Assembly (NCBI GenBank): GCA_036960485.1
Contig: JBALXS010000044.1
Coordinates: 1 to 35,620, forward strand
DNA: 35,620 nucleotides
Source: Rs1 sp036960485
Lineage (GTDB): Bacteria; Pseudomonadota; Gammaproteobacteria; Pseudomonadales; Balneatricaceae
Direction of reading: 5' to 3'
The notes below the pieces were generated by a model. It had not been told where the DNA came from, did not search any database, and worked only from the letters and a program-made list of their open reading frames with translations. A program made the position numbers and the translations under genes. This document shows, in pieces, positions 1-7,939 of the stretch; within the stretch, counting starts at the first letter, position 1; the number at the start of each line of letters is the position of its first letter.

Positions 1-30
1 GCACCATTAGTGTAATTTATTATTACCTAA

Positions 31-570
31 CGTCTATTTAAGCAAAAAATCGGGGTTAAAGAGTTCTCCCGTAAAAGCAGTGGTTTACAGCAAGCAGCAT
101 CACTTAAAGCATTACGCAGCGGGGTGCTGGCTATTTTGTATCCTGAATTAGAAAAGTCTAAAATTGTGGTTGCCTGGCCAGAGGTTGAAAGTGACGTCGT
201 CATCTCTGCAGACTTATTGCGCTTAGAACAAGTGATGGTCAATTTAATTGCTAATGCGATGCAAGCGGTGGCACTGGAAGCTCACCCGCGTATAGAAGTA
301 TCTCAGCAGTTATGTGGCAATAGTGAAGTAAAAATCCGGGTGCGAGATAACGGCCCTGGCATGAATAAGCAAGATATAAAGCATATCTTTGAGCCCTTTT
401 TTACCACTAAAAAAGAAGGACAAGGGTTAGGATTAGGGTTATCTATTTCACAGCGCATTATTGAAGATTTAGCCGGTAGTTTAAGCGCCAAAAATTATCA
501 GTGTGAAAAAGAAGCATCAGCATCACAAGTCAGCGGCGCACAGTTCACAGTATTACTACACAGAGGTTAA
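31..570 (+). CDS. dctB: DctB-like C4-dicarboxylate sensor histidine kinase, 3' part only
   Basis: C-terminal catalytic part of a membrane histidine kinase that would phosphorylate the DctD-type regulator encoded 6 nt downstream. Visible in order: the end of the dimerisation region (KEFSRKS, around 55-75), an N-box (LRLEQVMVNLIANAMQAV), a G1 box (DNGPGM), an F-box (FEPFFTTK) and a G2 box (GQGLGLGLSIS), all HATPase_c hallmarks. The phospho-acceptor His, sensor domain and membrane segments would lie upstream. The frame is closed by TAA at 13-15 and 28-30, so it does not run off the window edge. The nearest usable start, GTG at 124, would leave only an ATPase fragment. The gene is therefore either truncated or frameshifted, or the first ~40 bases are unreliable (contig end). 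The kinase family is certain. The name dctB rests on the paired dctD and on the KEFSRKS-like motif. Confidence 0.8.
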   Translation, partial: RLFKQKIGVKEFSRKSSGLQQAASLKALRSGVLAILYPELEKSKIVVAWPEVESDVVISADLLRLEQVMVNLIANAMQAVALEAHPRIEVSQQLCGNSEVKIRVRDNGPGMNKQDIKHIFEPFFTTKKEGQGLGLGLSISQRIIEDLAGSLSAKNYQCEKEASASQVSGAQFTVLLHRG

Positions 571-576
571 CAGGAC

Positions 577-1950
577 ATGCAACAGGCGAATGTAAGTAAG
601 CTCTCCAATAAGGTCTTACTGGTTGATGATGAAAGCGCGGTGCGCATGTCACTTATGCAAAGCATCGAACTGGCCGGATTTGAAGTAATTTCTAGCAATA
701 GTGCAGAGCACGCTTTGACACAAATAAGTGCACACTGGGAAGGGGTGATTGTGTCTGATATCAGTATGCCCTGCATGAATGGCTTAGAGCTAATGGAGCA
801 AGTCAGCAAAATAGATAGTGATATTCCGATGATTTTGATGACTGGCCACGGTGATATTTCGATGGCAGTATCAGCGATTCAACAAGGCGCTTATGACTTT
901 TTAGAAAAGCCTTTTGCCCCAGATAAACTGATAGATGTGATTCGTCGTGCTAGCGAAAAAAGAGCACTGTCACTAGAAAACCAAAGGCTGCGCGATGAGC
1001 TAGAGACCCAAGCGGCACTGGGGCCACGTATTATTGGTAATAGTCCGGAAATAGTACAGCTGCGCCGCATTGTGCAAAGTGTGGCAGATGCCCCAACAGA
1101 TATTTTAATTGAAGCAGAAACCGGTACCGGTAAAGATTTATTAGCGCGTTATCTGCATGAGCACAGCCAGCGACGAGATCATAAGTTTGTTGCAATTAAC
1201 TGTGGAGCAGTGCCAGAGAGCTTAATTGAAAGCGAATTATTCGGTCATGAGAAAGGCGCCTTTACGGATGCAAAAGCACGGCGCATCGGTAAGTTCGAAT
1301 ATGCGAATGGCGGAACAGTGTTTCTCGATGAAATAGAAAGTATGCCCTTGGTGCTGCAAGTAAAACTGTTGCGGGTGATTGAAGATAGAAGCATTGAACG
1401 CTTGGGTTCTAATGAATCTGTGCAGCTTAATTTGCGGATAGTCGCAGCCACTAAAGTTGATTTAAAAGCGCTCGCTGAGCAAGGTTTATTCAGAGAAGAT
1501 CTTTATTACCGCTTAAACGTGGTTAAAGTGGAAATTCCACCCCTTAGGCGCCGCAAAGATGACATTCCCCTGCTGTTTCAGCATTTCTCTATCATTGCTT
1601 CTACTCAATATGGTCGTGATGTACAAGAGCTGTCTAGAGAGCATATGGGTGCATTGATGAGTCACGATTGGCCGGGAAATATCCGAGAGCTGCGCAATAT
1701 TGCCGAGCGCAATGTTTTATTAGGAGAACACTGTACCTTTGATTTTGATAATCAGCTAATCACTCAAGATCCAGCAGTGTTAAACCTAGCAGAGCAAGTG
1801 GGACAATTTGAAAAGCTACTCATTCACACAGAGCTGAGTAAATGTGGCGGTTCGATACGCGATACCCAAGAAAGCTTGGATTTGCCGCGTAAAACCTTAT
1901 ACGACAAAATGAAAAAATACGGCTTAGATAAAAAAGATTACAAGTTATAA
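577..1950 (+). CDS. dctD: DctD-like sigma-54-dependent response regulator
   Basis: Cytoplasmic NtrC-family activator, 457 aa, a full-length size. The N-terminal receiver has the acidic pair D17/D18, phospho-acceptor D61 (VSDISMP), T89 and K111. The central AAA+ domain shows a Walker A (ETGTGKD, K186), a Walker B (VFLDEIE, D251/E252), the arginine-finger region (REDLYYRLNV) and a C-terminal Fis-type helix-turn-helix (about 415-455, ending RKTLYDKMKKYGL). The loop that contacts sigma-54, normally GAFTGA, reads GAFTDA at 227-232. The start ATG has AACAGGA just upstream and follows the kinase stop by 6 nt, so the two are a two-component operon. DctB/DctD pairs normally switch on C4-dicarboxylate carriers. 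A TRAP carrier does lie about 16 kb downstream, but I found no clear -24/-12 promoter before it. The dicarboxylate specificity is inferred. Confidence 0.88.
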   Translation: MQQANVSKLSNKVLLVDDESAVRMSLMQSIELAGFEVISSNSAEHALTQISAHWEGVIVSDISMPCMNGLELMEQVSKIDSDIPMILMTGHGDISMAVSAIQQGAYDFLEKPFAPDKLIDVIRRASEKRALSLENQRLRDELETQAALGPRIIGNSPEIVQLRRIVQSVADAPTDILIEAETGTGKDLLARYLHEHSQRRDHKFVAINCGAVPESLIESELFGHEKGAFTDAKARRIGKFEYANGGTVFLDEIESMPLVLQVKLLRVIEDRSIERLGSNESVQLNLRIVAATKVDLKALAEQGLFREDLYYRLNVVKVEIPPLRRRKDDIPLLFQHFSIIASTQYGRDVQELSREHMGALMSHDWPGNIRELRNIAERNVLLGEHCTFDFDNQLITQDPAVLNLAEQVGQFEKLLIHTELSKCGGSIRDTQESLDLPRKTLYDKMKKYGLDKKDYKL

Positions 1951-1992
1951 GTTAGTAGATCAAAGCCTGGTAATAGATGGTCTGTAATAAAT

Positions 1993-2015
1993 AGCCTCGT
2001 TTAAATAGAGGCTTT
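1993..2015. terminator. Probable bidirectional terminator between dctD and the ABC-F gene
   Basis: Inverted repeat AGCCTC (1993-1998) / GAGGCT (2008-2013) with a 9-nt loop. It is flanked by A-rich sequence on the left and TTTAT on the right and lies in the convergent space between dctD (+) and the ABC-F gene (-). The T tract is short, so efficiency is uncertain. Confidence 0.5.
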
Positions 2016-2049
2016 ATAAAGGGAGTAAGCGCTACTCAAACCAGCATCC

Positions 2050-3957
2050 CTACTGGTTTGACTCTATAACTTCTAATTCTTCAAGCTTTTCCATCCACTC
2101 TTCTTCGGTATTTTCTAACTGCGATTTTTTTGTAGCTTGATCCGTTAATACTTGTTTGAGCTTAGTTTTGTTTTCGCTACTGTATATGTCAGCATCGGCG
2201 AGTGTTCCTTCAAAATCATCTAGATGCGTTTGCAGTTCGTCAATTATTTTTTCTAACGCGGTAATGCGGTTCTTTAATGGGCGCACAAGAGAGCGCTGTT
2301 CGGCCGCTAAGCGTTTTTGATCTTTCTTTTGATCAGCACTTAAAGAAGCACTTTGACGACTGACCATTTTTGAGGGTGCTAGGTCGCGACGCTGTTGAGT
2401 TAGCCACTGTTGGTAATCGTTTAAGTCGCCTTTAAATTCAACGACTTTGCCATTGGCAACTAATAGAAATTCATCCACGGTATTACGCAGCAAATGACGA
2501 TCGTGAGATACCAAGATAACTGCGCCTTCAAATACCTGCATCGCCATGGTTAAAGCGTGGCGCACTTCTAAATCCAAATGGTTGGTCGGCTCATCTAGTA
2601 ACAATAAGTTCGGTTTTTGCCAAGCAATTAATGCTAGTGCCACGCGCGCTTTTTCGCCGCCTGAAAATTGCTTAACAGGATTAAAGGCATCATCACCAAA
2701 AAATCCAAAAGAGCCTAAGTAACTACGCACTTGCTGCTCCGTGGCTTTTGGAGATATACGCGTGATATGGGTAATAGGTGAGGCTTCTAAATCTAATGCT
2801 TCTAGCTGGTGCTGTGAAAAGTAACCAATTTTAAGGTGCTCACCGGTATTGCGCTCACCATTGAGTTTCTCTAAATCACCCACTAAGGTTTTAATCAATG
2901 TTGATTTACCCGCGCCATTTGGCCCCAATAAACCGATTCTTGAGCCGGGAGCGAGCACGATAGAAACCTGCTTTAAAATAGGCGTCCCTTGATAGCCACA
3001 ATCAGCTAAGCGCAATGATAATAATGGGTTAGATACTTTTTCACTACACGCAAAGTTAAAGGTGAAAGGGCTATCAACATGGGCTGCAGAAATAACGTCC
3101 ATGCGTTCTAGCTCTTTAACACGACTTTGTGCTTGTTTAGCTTTAGAAGCTTTGGCTTTAAAACGGCGTACAAATTGCTCAATTTCAGCGATGCGTTGCT
3201 GTTGTTTATCAAACTGTACTTGCTGTTGGGCAAGGCGTTCTGCTTTGGCGCGTTCAAAAGCGCTATATTGGCCTTTGTAAATATCTAGTTTGGCATTGTG
3301 CATATGCACAATGTGATCAACTACTTGATCTAAGAAATCTCTATCATGAGAGATTAGTAATAAAGTGCCTTGATAGTTTTTTAACCAAGTTTCTAACCAC
3401 ATAGTAGCGTCTAAGTCTAAGTGGTTGGTCGGTTCATCTAAAAGCAGAACATCAGAGCGGCACATCAGCGCTTTGGCCAAATTCAAACGAATGCGCCAGC
3501 CGCCTGATAAATCGTTGATATCGCGCTGGGCATCATCTGTGGCAAAGCCTAAACCGTTGAGTAGCTGCTGAGCACGAGATTCTGCTGTATATCCATCTAG
3601 ATTATCTAACAGTGCGTGCAACTCACCAATGCGCTCGGGTTGGTGCTCGCTTTCTGCAATCGCTAAATCCGCTTGTACCTTGCGCAGTGCAACATCGCCA
3701 TCTAACACGTAATCTAATACGCAGCGGTTTTGGGAGTGCACTTCTTGCGCCATATGTGCAATGGTTTGATTTCCTGAAAACTTTAGCTCACCAGCATCCA
3801 GTTGCAGCTCGCCTAATAGCAACTTAAATAAGCTGGATTTGCCGACACCGTTGGCGCCAATAATGCCTACTTTCCAACCAGAGTGTAAAGTAAGGTCAGC
3901 GAGATTTAACAGTTGCTGTGGACCGCGAAGTAAACTAAGTTCTAATAATTGAATCAT
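2050..3957 (-). CDS. yheS: ABC-F family ATPase, YheS type
   Basis: Soluble tandem-ABC protein with no membrane segments. Members of this family act on the ribosome rather than in transport. Two nucleotide-binding domains are visible. The first has Walker A GANGVGKSS (residues 34-42), signature LSGGWR and LLLDEPTNHLDLD. The second has GPNGAGKST, signature FSGGEKAR and a second LLLDEPTNHLDLE. The inter-domain linker is rich in charged residues and Gln (RFKAKASKAKQAQSRVKELERM), as in YheS, and a coiled-coil tail follows. The start chosen is ATG at 3957 (635 aa; MIQLLELSLLRG), which is where the family begins. An in-frame GTG at 4008 would add 17 residues without family resemblance. It is followed divergently by the TIGR02444 gene, an arrangement I remember from Pseudomonas relatives. 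Confidence 0.9.
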   Translation of the reverse strand: MIQLLELSLLRGPQQLLNLADLTLHSGWKVGIIGANGVGKSSLFKLLLGELQLDAGELKFSGNQTIAHMAQEVHSQNRCVLDYVLDGDVALRKVQADLAIAESEHQPERIGELHALLDNLDGYTAESRAQQLLNGLGFATDDAQRDINDLSGGWRIRLNLAKALMCRSDVLLLDEPTNHLDLDATMWLETWLKNYQGTLLLISHDRDFLDQVVDHIVHMHNAKLDIYKGQYSAFERAKAERLAQQQVQFDKQQQRIAEIEQFVRRFKAKASKAKQAQSRVKELERMDVISAAHVDSPFTFNFACSEKVSNPLLSLRLADCGYQGTPILKQVSIVLAPGSRIGLLGPNGAGKSTLIKTLVGDLEKLNGERNTGEHLKIGYFSQHQLEALDLEASPITHITRISPKATEQQVRSYLGSFGFFGDDAFNPVKQFSGGEKARVALALIAWQKPNLLLLDEPTNHLDLEVRHALTMAMQVFEGAVILVSHDRHLLRNTVDEFLLVANGKVVEFKGDLNDYQQWLTQQRRDLAPSKMVSRQSASLSADQKKDQKRLAAEQRSLVRPLKNRITALEKIIDELQTHLDDFEGTLADADIYSSENKTKLKQVLTDQATKKSQLENTEEEWMEKLEELEVIESNQ

Positions 3958-4089
3958 AAAAGGCCGGCGAGTAATTTTGTCAGGAATCAAAGCGGGCGAT
4001 TTTAACACAGTGAGCTATTTTTGCATGCTGATTGTGGGCGCTGTTTTGTGAACAGGCATTAATAAATAGACAATGAGGAATAAAAGGCA

Positions 4090-4668
4090 TTGGAAACTAA
4101 GATAGAACAAAAAATGCTCGATGATAATGCACTTTGGCAATTCGCGGTTCACTTCTACCAAGCACCAGGTATTGCGACACAGCTACTAGCGTTACAAAAC
4201 CAATACGCTTTAAATATCAATCAGCTTATTTTTGCGATTTGGTTAGCGACTCAAAAACATCAATTGACAGGTTTTCCCGAGGTAACTACGGCATCAGAAA
4301 GTTGGCGTAACGATATAGTGATCCCTTTGCGTAACTTACGTTTTAACATCAAACAGCAAAAGAACAGCACTGCTGAAGATGTCAGTGCTAGTATAGGTGT
4401 CGTTAAACCGGCCCACTTAATTGAAGCGTGCTATCAGCAATTGCTTAAAGCGGAGTTGGCCGCTGAAAAAGTAGAACTGAGCTATTTATATCAGCAACGT
4501 AATGAGTATTCTCAAATTCAATTTCAGTCAAAAAGCAGTGCAGAACTGGTTTTTGAAAACCTAAATATTTGTTGGGATTTGTGCTTAGTAAACAATAGTG
4601 AAAGTGAATTTAAGGAGCAAGTGCAGCTCTTTAACGGCGCTGTAATAAAGTGGCTGAAAGAATCGTAA
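4090..4668 (+). CDS. TIGR02444 family (DUF2390) protein
   Basis: Small cytoplasmic protein of unknown function, 192 aa, with no signal peptide or membrane segment. The N-terminal block ALWQFAVHFYQAPGIATQLL followed by LNINQLIFAIWLAT is typical of the TIGR02444/DUF2390 family, which is usually encoded next to an ABC-F ATPase, as here (divergent). The start used is TTG at 4090, preceded by GAGG at 4075-4078. An ATG at 4114 (residue 9) is the alternative but lacks an obvious ribosome-binding site and would begin just before the conserved block. The predicted fold is mostly helical. No catalytic motif is apparent and no function can be assigned. Confidence 0.75.
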   Translation: METKIEQKMLDDNALWQFAVHFYQAPGIATQLLALQNQYALNINQLIFAIWLATQKHQLTGFPEVTTASESWRNDIVIPLRNLRFNIKQQKNSTAEDVSASIGVVKPAHLIEACYQQLLKAELAAEKVELSYLYQQRNEYSQIQFQSKSSAELVFENLNICWDLCLVNNSESEFKEQVQLFNGAVIKWLKES

Positions 4669-4678
4669 ACTCGTTGCC

Positions 4679-4696
4679 ACCATTACAAATGGTTTT
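4679..4696 (+). terminator. Weak hairpin after the TIGR02444 gene
   Basis: ACCATT (4679-4684) / AATGGT (4688-4693) with a 3-nt loop, then TTT, 10 nt after the stop codon. The 6-bp stem and short T run make it only a weak terminator candidate. Confidence 0.3.
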
Positions 4697-4849
4697 AAAT
4701 CAGCTAGATACCAAAGAAAATCAAATGCGCTGCCCGCCGCCATTTATAATAGCAATCCGCAGAACTTTCCTGTTTAATGTTGTCTCATCAGTAACAACTT
4801 TCGCAGTAGATCAATACGATACCTAATATTTAAGGATTAAGGATAAAAC

Positions 4850-5587
4850 ATGAAAAGAACAATACTAGCTATAGCCATGACTACAGTGTTTGGTGCATCT
4901 TCGGCATTTGCGGTAACTTTAGACAGTGAAGAGCAAAAATTGAGCTATAGTTTTGGCGCGATGATGGCAAAGCAAATGCAACCTAGCTTTGCAAAGTTAG
5001 ATGTTGAAGCTTTCAGTGCTGCAATCAAAGATATTTATAGCGGCGCAGATTCGCAGCTTAGTGAAGAAGTTATTGAAGCGTCATTGAAAAAATTCCAAGA
5101 TGCGCAAGTAGCTATTCAACAAGTGGCAGCAGCAGAAGCAGCGGCGCAAGCTAAAATTGCGGCAGAGAAATCAGCTGCAGAAAATCAAGAAAAAGGTAGT
5201 AAGTATCTAGCTGAGAATGCCAAGCGTGATGGCGTGACCACCACAAAAAGTGGTCTACAAATAGAAATCACTACCCCTGGTAAAGGCGCAATGCCTACCG
5301 CCGAAGATACTGTCATTGTGCACTACACAGGTACCTCAATTGACGGTACAGTATTCGATAGCTCAGTGAAGCGGGGCAAGCCAGCTACTTTCCCACTTAA
5401 GGGTGTTATCCCAGGTTGGACAGAAGGTTTACAGTTGATCAAAGAAGGTGGTAAAGCTAAGTTGTACATCCCATCTGAGTTAGCATATGGTTTACAAGGT
5501 GCTGGTGGGTCTATTGGACCTGGCGAGACATTAATCTTTGATGTTGAACTCATTGAAATCGTGAAAAAAGAAGAAGCAGCTAAGTAA
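4850..5587 (+). CDS. Periplasmic FKBP-type peptidyl-prolyl isomerase (FkpA/Mip-like)
   Basis: Cis-trans prolyl isomerase/chaperone, 245 aa. A Sec signal peptide is visible (MKRTILAIAM through the hydrophobic stretch to AFA, about residue 21). A helical N-terminal dimerisation domain follows (SYSFGAMMAKQMQPSF... like the Mip/FkpA N-domain), then an Ala/Glu/Lys-rich long helix (about 85-120) and a C-terminal FKBP domain (about 130-240) with VHYTGTSIDGTVFDSS, VIPGWTEGLQLIKEGGKA, YIPSELAYG and LIFDVELIEI. AAGGAT precedes the ATG at a good distance. A TATAAT hexamer at 4745-4750 may be its -10 box, though a matching -35 is poor. A strong terminator follows. In Pseudomonas an FKBP gene neighbours algQ, as it does here. 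Confidence 0.92.
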   Translation: MKRTILAIAMTTVFGASSAFAVTLDSEEQKLSYSFGAMMAKQMQPSFAKLDVEAFSAAIKDIYSGADSQLSEEVIEASLKKFQDAQVAIQQVAAAEAAAQAKIAAEKSAAENQEKGSKYLAENAKRDGVTTTKSGLQIEITTPGKGAMPTAEDTVIVHYTGTSIDGTVFDSSVKRGKPATFPLKGVIPGWTEGLQLIKEGGKAKLYIPSELAYGLQGAGGSIGPGETLIFDVELIEIVKKEEAAK

Positions 5588-5614
5588 TAGTTTAAACAAT
5601 AGCTAAAAAGTATT

Positions 5615-5655
5615 AAAAAAAAGGATGATACTCACATAGAGATCATCCTTTTTTT
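5615..5655. terminator. Rho-independent terminator, bidirectional
   Basis: AAGGATGAT (5621-5629) pairs perfectly with ATCATCCTT (5642-5650). An A run lies to the left and a T run to the right, so both the FKBP gene (+) and the convergent lipoprotein gene (-) get a hairpin plus T tract. Confidence 0.88.
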
Positions 5656-5673
5656 ATATCTAAAATGCGCTTT

Positions 5674-6654
5674 TTATTTAAACTCGTTCAGCACACCGTT
5701 ACTACCTAATGCGAGATAATCTCCAGAATCCGCAAAGGCTACCGCGATAACACTCACACTATTAGGGCCATATAGATCTTTTTTGTGCGCTTGCCAATCT
5801 TTTAGCATTGCACCATCTTGGATGTCCCACAATTGTACAGAACCAGAAGAAGAGCCGGTTAATAACTCAGTGCCGTCGCTGGAAAATCGCGAGCTTAGAT
5901 AACTGATGCGTTTTTGCATAAATGACTCGTCACCACTAATGTGCGAGATCACTTCGCCGCTGGTAACATCCCAAACCACCCCTTTATCCAAACTGCTAGC
6001 ACTAAATACGGTTTTTCCATCATCGCTGATCGCAACGGTATCTACAATATTTTCTAACGTTAGCTGGTGCAATAGCTTGCCACTTTCAACATCCCAAACA
6101 CTGGTGGTGAAATCGTCGGCACCGGTAATAGCTGTTCTACCGTCACGACTTAAAGCCACTGAGCGAACTCTGCCGCCGTGGCGCAAAGTGCGGTTGATAC
6201 CGCCATTGACGACATCGAAGAGTACCGCAGTGTGATTGGCTAAACCGAGCAGCGCAAAACGCCCTTGTGGTGCCAGAGCAATATCGAGTATTTCACCAGG
6301 CGAGCTCCAAAACCATTCAGGCATGCCCGTTTTAGTATGCCATAACACTAAATCTTGCTGATTGGCTGTGACGGCAAATTCATTCTCTGGGGAAAAAGCT
6401 GTTTTAGCGATTAATGAGCGCGTATTTTTTTGATGGTTCCACTCATACAATCGCTCTTGCGAGTCTATTTCCCATAAGCTGCCGCCTTCCTCTTGGGCTC
6501 CTATCACAGCATAGCGCCCGTCTTTAGAAATGGCTGCGCTGTAAAGACCTAAGGTTGCATAGTTTTGCCAATCAAAAGGAGCTTCACCGGAGCTACAAGC
6601 TGTTAATAAAACGCTAACGAGAGAAATAACAGCAAATTTAGGCAACAGTCGCAT
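5674..6654 (-). CDS. WD40-repeat lipoprotein
   Basis: Predicted outer-membrane lipoprotein, 326 aa. It opens with a lipoprotein signal peptide with lipobox LTAC (Cys20). The residue after Cys is Ser, not Asp, which favours outer-membrane sorting. The mature part is a series of WD40-like blades with recurring motifs such as RYAVIGAQ..GSLWEID, RTAITGADDFTTSVWDVESGKLL, KTVFSASSLDKGVVWDVTSGEV and ELLTGSSSGSVQLWDIQDG, giving an expected beta-propeller of about six or seven blades. It begins 5 nt after the rsd stop codon and has no clear ribosome-binding site of its own, so translation is probably coupled to rsd. The role is unknown. It may be a periplasmic protein-protein scaffold. Confidence 0.82.
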   Translation of the reverse strand: MRLLPKFAVISLVSVLLTACSSGEAPFDWQNYATLGLYSAAISKDGRYAVIGAQEEGGSLWEIDSQERLYEWNHQKNTRSLIAKTAFSPENEFAVTANQQDLVLWHTKTGMPEWFWSSPGEILDIALAPQGRFALLGLANHTAVLFDVVNGGINRTLRHGGRVRSVALSRDGRTAITGADDFTTSVWDVESGKLLHQLTLENIVDTVAISDDGKTVFSASSLDKGVVWDVTSGEVISHISGDESFMQKRISYLSSRFSSDGTELLTGSSSGSVQLWDIQDGAMLKDWQAHKKDLYGPNSVSVIAVAFADSGDYLALGSNGVLNEFK

Positions 6655-6659
6655 AGTTA

Positions 6660-7130
6660 TTATTTTGCCGTATTTTCATTGTGAGTTAAGTGTAAAAGCT
6701 CGATCATTTTATCTTCTAACGAGAAGCGGTTTTCTAGTGCTTCGCCTAAAGAGGATAATTGCTCGGCAAATTCCCGAATTTCTTGTACGCTTGGATCTCG
6801 CATAGAAGAAAACTTATCATTGAAATCTAAAGCTTGATCAGTGGTTGGTTGAATCAGTGGAAACAGTTGCTGCGCTTCCTCTAATGATCCATCATTAAAT
6901 TCACTGCCCTCGCGTAGTAATTGCTCGTATACCTCAAAGTGCCCTGAGGATAAGTAATCCATTAATAGGTCACAAAACATGCTTAAGCGCTCGTTCAAAC
7001 CATGAGCTATACTTTGTGAAGGTAGGGCAACAAAATGGGAGATAAGGATCTGCCGACCTTCTAACCAAGAATCGATGATGTCGCTAACGCCACCCCACCT
7101 TTCCTTTGCTCCTTGACATTTTTCTAACAT
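6660..7130 (-). CDS. rsd: Rsd/AlgQ family anti-sigma-70 regulator
   Basis: Cytoplasmic helical protein of the Rsd/AlgQ family, which binds region 4 of the housekeeping sigma factor and lowers its share of RNA polymerase. Conserved stretches are visible: the N-terminal RWGGVSDIIDSWLEGRQILISHF, LNERLSMFCDLLMDYLSSGHF, then EVYEQLL and LEDKMIELL near the end. At 156 aa it matches the family (about 150-160). ATG at 7130 was chosen: it has AGGAA 8 nt upstream, whereas a TTG at 7136 would sit too close to that site. It is the first gene of a two-gene unit with the WD40 lipoprotein. In Pseudomonas algQ neighbours an FKBP gene, consistent with the gene order here. Confidence 0.87.
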   Translation of the reverse strand: MLEKCQGAKERWGGVSDIIDSWLEGRQILISHFVALPSQSIAHGLNERLSMFCDLLMDYLSSGHFEVYEQLLREGSEFNDGSLEEAQQLFPLIQPTTDQALDFNDKFSSMRDPSVQEIREFAEQLSSLGEALENRFSLEDKMIELLHLTHNENTAK

Positions 7131-7418
7131 ATTCAATTTCCTTTGCTTACAAGTGCATGTTCCCTTATATTAATCCTAAGCCTATCAGGGGCGCAAGAAA
7201 ATTAGCGAAAGAAAGCAACGCCAGATATTAATTAACTTAAGTATTGTTAGGTTTTTGTTAGGCGCAGGCTATTATTAACGCTAAAATCTGGCGGATATTT
7301 TGTTACAAGTGTAAAAAGATCAATCAGCTATAATAATACTGAAATTCATGCCCAATTATTCTTAGATTAGCGTACTCGCTAGAACGTTAAAGAGAGTTAG
7401 GGAGAAAAGAGACTAAAA

Positions 7419-7868
7419 ATGGAAGCAAAGGTAATGACTAAACAAAAAAATGTTGTAACAGCAGGGTTATTGAAGGCGTTTTGTATATTGCTATTGAGTA
7501 TGTGGGTCCCTTTTGCTGTGGCAGCCGATGAAGAAGTAGATGCTAACTACACCGGTTATGTAGAGTTAAAACCTTTTGTTGCCAATTTTGGTGGGACCTC
7601 AGAATTACATTTTGTTAAGTGTGAAATTACTATTCAAGTAGGGTCGGTTGCCACTGAGCAAGCTGTAAGTAGCCATATTGCCGGTATTCGCAATGATATT
7701 TTGTTTTTGCTGATGGCTCAAAGCGAAGAATCTATGAGCACCGTTACCGCACAAAAAGTGTTGGCGAAAAAAGCGATTATGTTAGTTAAGCAGCGCTTAA
7801 TTGAAGAAGAAGGTGAGGATGTCATCGATATAGATAATTTGTTTTTCGTAAGCTTTATAGCACAATAG
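7419..7868 (+). CDS. FliL-like secreted or membrane-anchored protein
   Basis: Small protein of 149 aa. It has a basic start, one hydrophobic segment (about 17-36) ending PFAVAADEE (a signal peptide or anchor), then a compact domain with YVELKPFVANFGG, LHFVKCEITIQV, HIAGIRNDILFLLMAQSEE and a C-terminal DIDNLFFVSFIAQ. This pattern matches the stand-alone FliL-like proteins seen in many gammaproteobacteria outside flagellar operons. FliL proper supports the flagellar stator, but no other flagellar gene is present here, so a motility role is not implied. The start is uncertain: ATG 7419 or ATG 7434, the latter with AAAGG just upstream. TATAAT at 7329-7334 is a possible -10 box. Confidence 0.72.
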   Translation: MEAKVMTKQKNVVTAGLLKAFCILLLSMWVPFAVAADEEVDANYTGYVELKPFVANFGGTSELHFVKCEITIQVGSVATEQAVSSHIAGIRNDILFLLMAQSEESMSTVTAQKVLAKKAIMLVKQRLIEEEGEDVIDIDNLFFVSFIAQ

Positions 7869-7880
7869 TTGATTGGCTAA

Positions 7881-7911
7881 AAATGAAGCAGAACGCTGGT
7901 CTGCTTCATTT
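7881..7911. terminator. Bidirectional hairpin between the FliL-like gene and gshA
   Basis: Perfect 12-bp stem, AAATGAAGCAGA (7881-7892) with TCTGCTTCATTT (7900-7911), and a 7-nt loop. It lies in the convergent space 13 nt after the FliL-like stop and 29 nt from the gshA stop. The T runs are short, but stem length and position support termination in both directions. Confidence 0.8.
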
Positions 7912-7939
7912 AATCAACGCGTATTGTTAAAACTCGCAT

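Noticed and set aside
7419..7868. Part of a flagellar operon
   Set aside because: Only a FliL-like domain is present; no other flagellar gene is in the window.
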